Assembly (NCBI RefSeq): GCF_000283155.1
Contig: NW_004454197.1
Location: 17,227,659 to 17,291,658, forward strand
DNA length: 64,000 nt
Source: Ceratotherium simum simum
Taxonomy: Eukaryota > Chordata > Mammalia > Perissodactyla > Rhinocerotidae
Reading direction: 5' to 3'
How positions within the stretch are numbered: position 1 is the first letter of the stretch; each line of letters begins with the position of its first letter. Below the pieces are notes generated by a model that did not search any database, was not told the origin of the DNA, and saw only the letters and a list, made by a program, of their open reading frames with translations. Below are positions 1 to 16,000 of the stretch, piece after piece. The position numbers and the translations under genes are program-made.

Positions 1-532
1 ACTAAATGGAAGCTGTTAAAATGACAGTTACCCAAACTTTACAATTACTGAGGAAGATGCTTAGCTATAAATCAAGTGAAAAATAGGACACAGAAAGCCT
101 ATGTTTAGTATGCTCACGACTATGTAAAACAAACAGAAAATAAGAACCTATAATCCCAAAAATGACTAGAAGGAAATACACCAAAATTTAACAATGTTAT
201 TCCAAGTTGGAGGGATTGAAAACGAGTTTCGAAACATTTTTTTCTTACTTTTCTATATATTTCACAGTTATGAACTGTGAATAAACATACATTATGAATA
301 TAATGGAAAATGTAAATGAACATTACTTTGGAATAAAAATGACTGTGTGAAGAGATGGCAACAGAAGTGGGGGAGGACAGTGAGGGGATGCTCTCCAGCA
401 GGCAGTGAGCCATGAAGAGATGCTCTTCACTCCAATGCCCGGTCCCCTTGGCCAGGTCACAGGGCAGCCCAGAGGGCGGGCCCCCAGCCTGGGGTGGGAG
501 TGCACTGGCCCTGCCAAGAGCCCCTGGCTCAC
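1..532. other. CDHR1 intron 5 (partial)
   Basis: AT-rich up to about 350, then GC-rich approaching exon 5. No repeat family or conserved element recognised. Confidence 0.6.
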
Positions 533-4589
<4,057 letters not shown>

Positions 4590-6446
4590 GTCTCCGCGGG
4601 CGGGTGGCGTCGCTCGCCGGGCGCTAGGGCGCCGAGCATCCCCTGCCGAGGGCAGAGATGACGGCGGGGATGCGGGGTGGGGGGTGCCGCGGGGCGGGAG
4701 CACGGGGTGGCGCGAGGGCTCTAAGCGGATGACACGGCTCGGATCTGCGCAGCTGGAGCGCCCGCCGGCCGCCTGACGAGACCAATTAGTGGGTGCAGAG
4801 CTGAGGGGCCCGGCTCCCAGCAGCGGGAGGGGGCCGTGACGAGGGAACCCCTCTCCTACCACGCCCCCTTCGCCCAAGTCCGGAGCGCAGGAGCCAGGAG
4901 CCCCTAGGTCCGCGGATAGGAGCACTGTGCAGGGAGCGATGTGCCTTCCCCCAGGTTGCCCTGAGCAGGGCACTGGAAAAGTGGGGCTTCTCAGGGTCCC
5001 CAAGTCCTGGGAGGGCTGGGCTCCGCTAGAGTTTCCCCTTTTTATGAACCTCCTCTGTGACTTTCAGGGAGCTTGCCACCCTCTCTGAGCCTGAGCACTC
5101 CAGTCTGTGAAACAGAGGTAGGGAGACAGCCCAGCCTAGGCCTAGAGGGATCCCTCCCTCTAGTCTCTAGGGAAATAAGAGCTGGGGAGAAAAGGGGTGA
5201 ATGGGCTCAGGGGAGGGTGTGACCCTAGAAATCCAAATAGCTTCCAGAGATAATGTCCCTGAAGGCTTTGGGGGTGAGATTGGAGGACAAAGAGGAGGAT
5301 TGTGGTCCCGAGAGGGGCAGATGGTGGGGGTTATAGGACCGCCAGGCGGGCTCTCTCAGAGGATGGGGTCACTAGTGGGGGTCCACATGTGTGGCCGGCA
5401 ACAGGGAGGGCAGACAAGTCTCTGCTAAGGTGGGAGGCAGAGATTGCCCTCACACATCCCCAGTGTCCAGGGGGTGACCATGGGAAACAGCAGACCCACT
5501 CAAGCCTTGCAAGGAAGGGTGAATATTTTGGTTGGAAGGCGGATTTAAGCCCTGTTCTAGGCGAGACTTGCTAACAGAGCTGGCCAGCGCGGGTATGGAC
5601 TGCCCCAGGAGGGGTGAGCTCCCCAGCCCTGGAGGACGTTTAGGCAAAGCAAGGTGCTGCTTTGGGGGCCCTGGATGCTTACCACTGGGAGAAGCAGGTA
5701 AGCTCGGGAGCCTTTCTGGCAGCTGGTAAATTTCCCCAGGTTGGACCTCGTTCTCTTGCTCTGATGCTGGAGTTTGGTTGGAGAAGCAGCCTGTCTCCCT
5801 TCTACTCACAGGGGGCACAGGGTGGTCACTTCAGGCCCAAGCTTGGTCACTCCCCAGGATGCCCTGGGGAGGGTGTGTCCACAGACAGAGGAGACCCCTT
5901 TGTGCTCCTGGGAGAGGCTTCCACCGCTGGAGTCTCAACGTTCTTCCCCAGGGGGCCTCCCCAGGAGCAGAGCACCCCCATCCCCCGGGCCCGCCCCCCT
6001 TGATCTAATGTCAGCAAGAGTTAGGGATTTAGGACAAGAAGAAGATGAATCGGTGGTTCCAGAGAGTTCAGCAATTTTCAGGCCCAATTAACCAAAATCC
6101 TTCTTGTTGAATCCCCTCGGGCTTGGCCCTTTCGCTAGAAAGATGCCCCTAGAATTGCACAGATATTTCTGCATCTTCATGTCACGAAATGCTAGGACAA
6201 AGCCAAGGCCAGCATCCACAAGTCCTATAAAGAGAGGGTGAGACCCAGGCCTTCTGTAGATCACCAGTGAGCTGGAGGCAGAGCCAGGGATTCCTGGAGC
6301 AAATGTCTGGTCTGTGCTGACACGAGCCAGCTCTCGCGTGTCCATCTCCACTGCCATCAAGTGGTTCTGGGCCTTGGACTCCTCTCTCCTCAGTTCACTC
6401 AGTCAACAGACTTGCACTGGAGAGCAGTTGAGGAGTACCTCACATG

Positions 6447-6449
<3 letters not shown>

Positions 6450-6483
<34 letters not shown>
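6450..6483 (+). repeat. (GT)n microsatellite
   Basis: About 16 uninterrupted GT dinucleotides; a likely length-polymorphic marker. Confidence 0.95.
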
Positions 6484-6485
<2 letters not shown>

Positions 6486-6539
6486 GTCACCACTATTATC
6501 TCATGGAACCAGCACAGCCTCTCCTGGTGTGATTGTCCC

Positions 6540-6640
6540 TGCTCTATTAGAAAGGAAGAAGTTAAAGCACAGAGAGGGTAAGTCACTTGCCTGGGCTCAC
6601 ACACCCAGTGAGGAACAGAACCTGGATTCCCATCCAGTTT
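6540..6640 (-). repeat. MIR SINE fragment
   Basis: Carries the reverse MIR core: AAAGCACAGAGAGGGTAAGT, then 'cttgcctgggctcacacaccc', then 'gaacctggattcc'. Confidence 0.5.
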
Positions 6641-8574
6641 GGGCTAGCTCTAAAAAAAGTTGAAAGTCTTTCTGTGGCAGAGAAAGATGACTGTGAAGCT
6701 ACTGAAGCTTCAGCTCCCGAGCCCCTTGCTCACACGTCCCTTCTATCGCCCTAATTTTGTATTTGTAGTTTATGTTCTTTTTCTTAAAGACACCACCCCG
6801 CTTCAGTTGTACAGGTTCAGATCTGCTAGGTGCCTAGCCATCCTGGTTTGCCTGGGACGGAGGGGCTTTCCAGGGTTGCAGGACTTTTGATGCTAAAACC
6901 AGGAAGGTCTGGGCTGGTCACCCCAGACTGGCACCAGTCCTCAAAGCACCTGAGAACCCAGGAAAACAGCAGCTCCTCGCGGAGGCTCTCACCATGGACC
7001 CTCACCTTGACCTTGCAGCAGGGAGGGTCTGGAAGCTACCTGGAGGGCTCAGTTTGTCTTTTTGGGAAGGGAGGCTCACCTGCTGTGAGTCGTGGAGCTT
7101 GACCCTCACCCGCAGACCCTCGCAGCCTCGGGCACACCAGTCACCTCGTCTTCCACATGCCTGGCAGACCCTGCAGGGTGAGGAGCTCCCCCTCTCCCGG
7201 GGCTTCCTCGCCATGGCACCTGTGGTGAAATACCAACTCAGGTCATCTCTAGGTCAGGTTCCGACAGCTCCTCCTCAGGTAGGTTTACAACAGCTGGTCC
7301 AGCTAAGTGGGTGTGTCAGCTGCCAGCCTGGCGGTGCGTGTGTGTTCTAGCTCCACCTACCAAGATGCCAGCCCGGGCTCTGCAACTCTGCCCATGTCTG
7401 ATCTGAGTGCGCTAACCCATGGTGCCCTGCTGCGAGCACACAGTCACACAGCTGCCACAAACACACAAGAGTTCTAGTCTCATTTGCAACTCATTTATAC
7501 ACACATGCTTGCATACCCATCTACGTGTGAGTCCGCTCACATCTCCTCGTATAAAAACGCACACCCAGCACGTGTGCACACCTGCACCAAGAGAGGCGGG
7601 GCAAGGAGCTCTCCAGGCTCCTTCTGGTGCTGAGGAGGCGATGAGCACCAGGGGCCTGCTTTCAGGATCATCTTCCTGATGACCCTGACTCAGGAGGGGC
7701 AAAGGGCAGGTCTCCAGGGCTGCTTCTGCCCAGCTGTCTGAGTGAGACCATCCAGCACACTGACCTCTGCCCCGGTACTTGGCCTCCTGAGCTGTTCTGT
7801 CCAGTTGCCAAGTTCCAACAAAATAACTGCTCATGCTAGAGAAGTGCTGGTCCAGGGCGGGATGTGGGACTGAGCATGAAGGCACATGGTCAGGGGATGT
7901 ACCTGGCCTGGAGGTACCCTCTCTGGGCACACTGTGAGGACACAACAGGTGAGGTTCCCTCAGACTGTCCTCTGCAGGTCTGGGCCAGGGTGTACCCACC
8001 TGGCAGGAAGTTGGGAGTCCCTCCCCTGTAGTGAGCTCTGGGACTAGTGGCTCAGCTGTGGGCTCAGTGGGCCTGGGGAGCCCTGTACCCCAGCTACTCT
8101 GAAATGTGGCCTCCCTTTGCACCCTCGCTGTGTCCAGGCCAGGTGTAGGGTGGCTGCCTCAGTTTCCTCTGTCATGGGGATGGGATCTCTCCCCTATCTG
8201 TCTAAGGCCTTGCCTGTCCCCCAACTGAGGGACTCCTCAGGAGTCTGGGGCTGCCACCTGTCCCCAGTACCCATCGAGCTGGTACTAGTACCCACTGGCT
8301 CGGACTCCTGGGCTGTAATGCTGGCTCTTGGGCAGAGTGGTGTCCACATGGGTGGGCCAGAGCTCCAGCCCTGACCCTGACTGTTTTCACTCTACAGTCG
8401 TCTCCTTTCCTATCTTAGCTTGCCACATTTCTGAGCCCGGGTAGGGGGGACACCAAAGAATGTCTTCTCCTCCAGAAGGCTTGTTTTTCTAGCATACTTT
8501 TGCCGCCAAGTAGGACTGGTCCCTACTTGGGACCTCAACCGGGTCCTTAAAAGACGTTAGCGCTGTCATCTGTC

Positions 8575-8725
8575 TGCTTTGATGTCTGCCCCAGAGTGCA
8601 GTGAAGAGACTGTGTTTCATGCATAGGTTCCTTCAGTATCAGCACAGGGCCCATCACACAGTAGGTCCTCAATGGGAAGTTGTTGATTGGCTGAATGAAT
8701 GACTGAATAAATGAATGAATGAAGA
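8575..8725 (+). repeat. L2 LINE 3' end
   Basis: Strings 'agcacagggcccatcacacagtaggtcctcaat' and a TGAATGAATGA-rich 3' tail are typical of L2 ends. Confidence 0.6.
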
Positions 8726-10954
8726 GGCACCTGACAATGTCATAAGTCTTGGTTTCTGGTCCTAGTCAACAACTCACCCTCTGCATGCCTTTGACATGCT
8801 CTTTCCCCCTCCAACCATCCATAAATTTATAGACTAGAGTAGCCAAGATGTATAAACTGAAGTGGCAGCTGAGCCAGGCGGGAATGGAAATGGGTGAGAT
8901 GGCTGTGTGAAAGGCACTAAGGAGTGGTGGCAACTATGGCGCATATATAAGTGTTCACATCCACAGCATATTTAAATGTTGAGTTGAATGAAGCAAAATG
9001 ATTGCATTTTGATGTGGAAAAGGACCTTTTCAGTTCTGACATCTTGTAATTTGAGACCTCCCACCTTCTGGTTCACACTTCGCAAGTCCTGAGGGGCAGT
9101 GCAGTTTGACACATTAAATAGCAGAGGAGCCAAAGACCTTTTCCAGATATGGAGCTGTTGATGGCAAGTCTGCCAGTTGCCTCTGGAGCTGCCTGCATGT
9201 CACCAGGCTGCCAGTAAACAGGCAAGGTCCAGCCACGCTTGGGAGACCAGACTAGAGCTCTGGACACACCCATATCCTAGGAGTTTTATGATGTTTTCAT
9301 GGCAGGAAATATGGCTACGGAGTCATTCAGGGGAGTCACGTGTGGGGTCCCGAGTGAACATTAACCCGCCAGGGCATGGCCTCTGCAGGGTTCCAGAAAG
9401 CGGCTCACCCTGGGCGGTTTGTCCAGAGATAAGCCTGGAGATGAATCAGCGGAGTGGTAGGCATCCGGTCTGTGAAGTGCATGTAGTGCCCATCGGGAGG
9501 TTCTGTGCAGCTGGGATGAATTCGGTCCAGGAGGACCCCATCTTGAATGGGGGTGAGAGGGGCAAGGCCTGCATCCATGTAGTTTGGTGGAAGCACGGTC
9601 TGCGATGCGCCTTTGGCTGCTGTTTCAGAGCCAGGCATTTCTCACCTTCTCCCTGCTCCCCTAACAGCCCTCTGGGGCAGGTGAGGCCTCAGTTCACAGA
9701 CCAGGACCCTGAGGCTCTGCGAGGCCACCTGACCTCCCTGACGTCACACCACACAGTGGGCACAGAGCCATCGTTTGAACCCTTGTCTGTCTGTGACGCT
9801 TGTGCTCCGTCAGCTACACCAGATGTCCCACCCATATAGGGAACGTGGCCCCTTTGGTTGCCGTGGAGATTGCACACTTTCTCTAATGACACCACACTAA
9901 CCTGCCGACATGTTTATGTTCTTCAAGGGTCAATTAGGGCAACGTAAGAATTCCAGTTTTGTGACTTAAAGTCACTTCCAGATGTTTGGGTTTTCTTTGT
10001 ATCCTCACAGGGCCCCCAATAGCCTTGAACTGCCTCATTCACCTGACTTTCCCGTAGACTCCATCTACCCTTTGAGGGGAAGTCTTTCCACCAAGTTTAA
10101 AGCCCATACTGCAGGTTCTGGAGGTGGCTTCCCACGGGTGAGCGGGGGAGGAAGGTTTTTGGTGATTGGCCAGTCGCCAGCTCTGCGGGCATCTCTTTTC
10201 GCTTGGGAATTGGTCTCAGGCTCCCTCACGCCTCAGGGGAAGGACAGGTGGGGCAGGTGCAGGGTCCTCAGCTCCCTTTCGTGCCTCCCACCTTTGGACT
10301 GGGCTGCTCTGAGGGGCTGGTGTCCCTGGAAGGCCCCTTTGGGTCACTGCCCATCCAGCCCGAGGCTGGTCTCTCTGTGGCACTATCTCCTGCAGGCCAG
10401 TGGCCCAGGGCTTCGGGCACTGCCCTCCTGCCCCTCAGGGACTATGCTCCTCCTTTTCCAGGGGCCAGGCTGTCTCCCTCTTACTTGTGTGCATCAATGA
10501 CTGGTCTTCCCTGCTGTGCCCCGCAGAGAAGTCAAGGCTTCTGGGGCCTGTGTCCCCTGAGCATAAGGAGGGACCCTGTGCTGCGGCAGAGCACGTGACC
10601 TTTGCACTGCTCCTCCCGGTTGACTCTGGAGCATGCGGGTTTAGTTTCGTGTGAGTCTTCTCTTGACCTTTTCGTGGTGTGGGAGTGGTAGAGAGGAGAG
10701 GAGGAGGTGAGGGAGGAGGGCCTGGAACAGCCAGCTCTCGCACTGCTGGGAGGGGAGGAGCCCTTGCCGAGGGAGCTTCTGGTGAGAGTCTGACACAGCA
10801 CAGGAATGCTCGCCGTGGGCTTGTCCCCACAGCCCAGCCAGCTACCGGGTCTACCAGGCCCCTCTGCCGCTGTCTGGAAACCCCTCTGATCCGGCCCCCC
10901 GAGCCTCACCCAGGCCCTGCTCATTCCGTCTCCTCCTGATGGCCCTCCCTGTCT

Positions 10955-11060
10955 GCATTCTCTCCTGCTTACAAGTTGCTCTGGCTCTTCATCGTCCTCA
11001 GGACAAAGTCTAATATCTGACTACATCCCAGGGGCTCCCACGGCCCCGGACTGAGTCCTC
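10955..11060 (+). repeat. L2 LINE fragment
   Basis: 'ctggctcttcatcgtcctcaggacaaagtctaa' followed by CATCCCAGGGGCTCCC resembles the L2 3' region. Confidence 0.45.
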
Positions 11061-11244
11061 TGCTTCCCCTCTGTCCCCTGATTTTGCTGTCCAGTTGCTG
11101 AATTCTCCTCAAGCATTCGAGTCATCCTGCCTGGCCCTTGCTGCTCCCCTGCTGCACCCCAACACACACACATACACACACGGCCCTTCTCCAGCAGGGA
11201 CTCCCCGTGACTCAGTTCAGCTGTCGGCTCCTCATCTCTAACCC

Positions 11245-11348
11245 CCTCTCCTGCACCCGCCCTCTGTCCCTCCTGGAGCTCAGGACTCTGTTACCACCTC
11301 TCCTGCGCCTGCCCTCTGTCCCTCCTGGAGCTCAGGACTGTGCAGTGA
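11245..11348. repeat. 52-bp imperfect tandem duplication
   Basis: Two adjacent copies starting at 11245 and 11297 share CTCTGTCCCTCCTGGAGCTC and the flanking CAGGACT. A few substitutions separate them. Confidence 0.8.
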
Positions 11349-12133
11349 CAAGCCTGTCAGCCTAAGGGCCTGGGTTGTTTGTCTCTGAACCTCAGAACCC
11401 AGCACGGTCCGCCCAGTTCCTACCAGGCACGGATGAGGGAGGGAGAGCCCACGAATGAAGCTCCTGAAAGAAGTGAAAGGTCTGGCCTACGACAAGGCAA
11501 GGACTTCTGGCTTGTCCTGGGGCCCCTGTCCCCAGTGCCCCATGTGAGGGAATCCTGCCCATCAGCCTCGCACCTGGTGGGCCTGGCATCCCCAGACATG
11601 GCGTGGGGATGATGTGGGGTTCTTACCTTGCTGGGGAAATCCGATTAGAAGGGAGCTCTATTGAGAGATAAGCCCCTTAGACCGGGCCACCTGTGCCCTC
11701 TGAGCCGCAGCTCTGGCACCCTGCATTCACTGTGGGCATCAACACTCCCCGGCGTGGGGGCAGGGAAGGCAGGGGCTCCCGGATCCAAGCCCCTGCGTGT
11801 GCCGGGCCTTCGTGGGCACTGGCCATCCAACTACGTGCGGGAGCCTCGTGTCCGGCCCTGGAGAGGTCCTGCGCTCTCCACTTCGCAGAAAAGGAACTGA
11901 CTCGCCAGGTCACACAAAATCCTGGGCAGGACGAGATTTGAGTCCTTGTGTGTAGGATGAGACCCTTGCTACTGTCACATTCCTCACTCCCCGCTTCTCA
12001 CAGCTAGACTGTGCTGGGAGGAAGGGGTGGCCTGCAGGGGGCTCCGGGCATGGGGTTCCTCTAGCAAAACGTTGGGCTCAGGCCCGTCACCAACCTTCTC
12101 AAACAAGGATGTGCCACGCATTGTGTGTGTGTG

Positions 12134-12143
12134 TTTATTTATT
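12134..12143 (-). terminator. GPR15LG: Possible GPR15LG polyadenylation signal
   Basis: Two overlapping AATAAA hexamers on the minus strand, about 800 nt past the stop. I noticed no canonical signal nearer, only a weak AATAGA near 12.82 kb. Assignment is tentative. Confidence 0.3.
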
Positions 12144-12947
12144 GTTTGTCTGTTTGAATGTTCTTTCTAGCAGAATCACATCAGGAAGTCAGGGAGGGTT
12201 CCTTCAAGGGCCACCAGATGCCGGATGGTTAGGGGCCAGGTATCTCAGGACGGCTGAGCCTCTGCAGTGCTGGTCGGCCCTCTTGGGTGCCTGTTACCCC
12301 GCACCCAGGCAGGCTCGGAAGTCTCTGGATTTGTACCTGCCACAGGTCACAGTGAAATCTTGACTGGAGGGGCCAGGTGGGGACTGAGGCCAGGTGGGCT
12401 GAGCCTGGCTCACAACAACTCTGAAGGTTGGTGGTATGATTGGGGCAGGATGTGGAGTTCTGGAACTGTCCCAGGGCCCTCGCTGCCTGAGATGAGTCCT
12501 CCAACATCCCAGCTCACTGCCATGAAAGTTGAAAGGGGCGAGTGAAGCCCCTTAGTGCCAGGGCCTTCCCTGGATCTTTTTTCTTACTGGATTTTACACC
12601 TCCGAAGCCAACATGAGCCCAGAGGGGCTAAGTTACTTGTCCAAGGCCACACAGCAAGACAGGCATTCCAGAGCTGTGACCTTTGCATCTGTGTTGTGGT
12701 TTTCAGAAGATTCTGGTTCACGCTTTTCTAAAAGGCAGCATGAGCACAATCCAACATGGGAGGCAGGAAGTGTCGTGTCTTTAACAGAGGAGCTAATGGT
12801 TCATAGGCAGAGGCTTCTATTGGCCGGAGCCTTTGGGATCCTTGCCACCAGCTTTGAGGGGAGCATCCTGGGGGAAGCTGAGGCTTCTGGGTGCCTCACA
12901 AACTGGGTATGCAGATCCCAGCTGTCTGGAGCCTTGTGCTGGGGGCA

Positions 12948-13033
12948 CTACACCTGTGGGAGTGCTCCAGGCACCACCCAAACCCGGGTCTGCGCCTTGA
13001 ACTTGCACTGTCTGCAGATCCTCACGGGGCGTC
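12948..13033 (-). CDS. GPR15LG: GPR15LG coding exon 3 (C-terminus) with stop
   Basis: Preceded by a long pyrimidine tract and CCCTTCCCAG. 86 nt encoding [12 protein letters not shown] through [10 protein letters not shown] and TAG (12948-12950). The C-terminal decapeptide equals the recalled human one, which contacts GPR15. Confidence 0.93.
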
Positions 13034-16000
13034 CTGGGAAGGGGCAATGAGCAGGCACGACAAGACAAGAAAGGCAAGACAAGAGGCAGAGAAGGAGGCA
13101 GAGCCAGGGGTGGGGAGAGGGAAACACAATTAAGATTGATTTCCAGACACAAAGGTTTTTTGAAAATCGAAGCAAAAGTCAGATCTTACCCTCCTTCCTG
13201 GAGGCCCAGAAGGGGCCTTTCCTGGCAAACGTGACCAACCCAGGCTGTTTCAGTCCCATCAGGGAGAAACCTGATTTATGGGCAGAAGACAGAGAGGAGG
13301 CGGCTTCCCTGCTAACCCGGCTCCGGCTCTGACCAGAGCAGAGTCCACCAGAGCTGAGGGGCCTGGAGGCCCGTCTCTGATACCGCGGTGGGAGGCCCGG
13401 CCGGCACGCACTCGCAGGCCCTCACATGCCTCAGGCTGGCTCCTCTCACACAGCACGTGTCTCAAAGCTAAAGTTTGCGTCTTTTGACAAACCAGTCCCA
13501 TTTATGGGAGGAATAATCCACACGATTATTAAGCTATTAAGCTATTCTGCATAGTTTTGTTTTTAATGGCAGAAAAAAAAATTCTGGAAACAATCTGAAT
13601 ATCCTACAGTACAGAAATGGTTAATTGGTAATGGTGCTCATGATGAAGGAAATGTTTAATGGTGATAAAACCCTGCAATTGCAAAGGCTATGTAGCAACA
13701 CAAATAAAAATGCTTATAATGTAATATTAATTTTAAAAATTAAAAAATAAGGTACAGTAAAAATAAAACTGGGTAAACATGTTTGCATGAAAAAAACGAA
13801 GGAAACATAAACGAATAAGAAGGGTTAAGTTATGGTAATGAGAGTATTCTTTTTTCTCCTTCTGTTTCCAGATTATTACCATATGCAAGGTGGTGTGATA
13901 GTTAAGAGCAGAGAATCTGAAGCCAGATTATTTGGATTCAAAGCTCAGTTCTACTTACTTACTAGCTGTGTGACCTTCAACAAATTACTTAACCTCTCTG
14001 TGATTTGGCTCCTCATCTGTAAAAACAGGGATAGTAATAGTATCTAACTCTTAGGATTATTGTGAGGATTAAATGAATTAGCAGATGTAAGTGCTGCATA
14101 GTAATTGCTACATAACCACTAGCTGTACCAAAAACAAATTTATTTATCATAATTCATCCATAGCCTCATGTCTTATGCTAATATTGGAGTGGATTTCTTT
14201 CCATTTTTTCTTCCTATTTGAACGTGCTTTCATCTTCCCATAGTGATAATCATAGTAATACACAGTGTAAACTACCCTTTTTTGTTAATATCATGTTGTG
14301 AGAATTTCCCACCATTTCTGATGGAAGACCAGGATTTCCTAACCACTGCTTCCCCTCCACCGCTGTCCCCACCCTCAGACCCCAAGACTCTCTTCTCTGG
14401 CTCCTACAGTAAATATTGTGGTTGACTGATTGCAAATATGGTCACAATTCTCCACTCCTCCTTTGACATGTGACTTTGCAGCTTCTCCCATCAAGATGTG
14501 GGTCTGTTTCCCTGCTCTTTGAAGCATCTGGGCTGGCCTGGTGGCCTGCTTTGGCCACTAGCAGGCGGTGGAGATGAAGGTGGGCCAGTTCTGAGGCCTC
14601 CAGAGCCCTTAGGTGCTTCCATTCACCTAGCAGAGCCCTGCAGCCCCAGGGGAACATGTCTGGGCTAGCCTGTTGGAGGATGAGAGACCATGTGGAAGAG
14701 TCCAGCTGCCAACTGAGGCCACCCTAGGCGTACAGACCACTGACCCCCAAACGTGAGAGAGCCCTGCCAAGGTCAGCAGAACTGCCTCTCTACCTTGGGA
14801 GGAATGAATGAGCCCAGCCGAGACGAGAAGAACTGCCCGGCTGACCTGCAGCCTCGTGAAAAATAATAAAGACTTGTTGTTTGGGGCCACCAAAGTTGGG
14901 ACTGCTTTGTTACGCAGCTATGGCTAACAGATATAATCACAAAGAGCAAGACCACTGATCTGAGCCCCTCTGATTGGTCCACTGGGCAGGATGGGCTGGG
15001 CACCCTCTTTACCTCCTCCCTTCCAGGGTCCACTGTATTGGACCTTGTGTCCTGCCTGGGTCCACCCTGGTACCACCCAAAGTTGCCAGACCCTTGAGTC
15101 ATCACACTCGTGGTCCTCAGTGGGTGACATTTGTCCCTTCAGGCTGGGCCCCTCCCTGAAGATAAGGATAGCCCCATGGTGGGGAGGAATCGGTGCCCTT
15201 CCACCACCTGTCTCTCACTGTGGGTCAGGTCATTCTGCTGGACTTCAAGGGTGGCACAGAGCTCTCGGGCCCTGGCCGTCTGTGCATGGGCAGGCCCACT
15301 CTCAGGCTCCAGGGGCCTTCCCACAAGACCTCCCCAGTCTTCCCTACGAGCTTCCTCTCTGACCGTCTCAGGACATATGGAAGGAAGGCAGTGTGACAGA
15401 GGCCTCAGGGTCACAGACCTTCCCGGCTGGTGGGGCCTAAACAGCTCTCAGTCTGACCCCAGCCTAAGCCTGAGCCCCTCAAGTGCTAACAGAGTCAATG
15501 ATTTCATCATTCTTTTTTTTAAAAAATTGCTGCTATGACGATGCTGCTATACAGATTGCTACAAACTTTTCAAATGCTTTAGAGAAAGCCTATTTTAGTA
15601 AATTGGTAAATGTGGTAAATTCAGCAAATTGGCCACTCAGCATGTTGATTTTGACGATGGTTTTGTCAAATTGACCCAGAGTCCTTTGCCTGCCACTTCC
15701 TGTCCCCCCTGGGCCCAGCACAGCCCTTAACATAAAGAGATGCTCAGGAAAGACACTGCAATACTGGCGTGTGTGGGTCACAGCCAGTGCTGTCAGCTCA
15801 GGGACATCCTCGAGGAAGACCTAGGTTCTTTTCTCTCTCGACACACAGGTGCAGTCTGATACGTCAGTGAGCCGGAGCACAGAGGCCACACTCCCAGACC
15901 CGGCACGCCCAGCAGCCCTGCTGTAGATGACACAGAGCTGAGGGAGGCCCAGGGTCAGCCCTGAAGGCAGCCGGGGAGCCACGCAGCCTGGGCAAGACTG

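Larger units (their letters stand above)
4870..12130. other. Intergenic region between CDHR1 5' end and GPR15LG 3' end
   Basis: GC-rich with scattered old repeats (a MIR-like stretch near 6.55 kb, L2 3' ends near 8.6 and 11.0 kb), one GT microsatellite and a 52-bp imperfect tandem duplication. Several open frames occur on both strands, but none shows a recognisable domain or credible splice pattern. Enhancers of either neighbour could lie here; nothing specific is visible. Confidence 0.6.
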
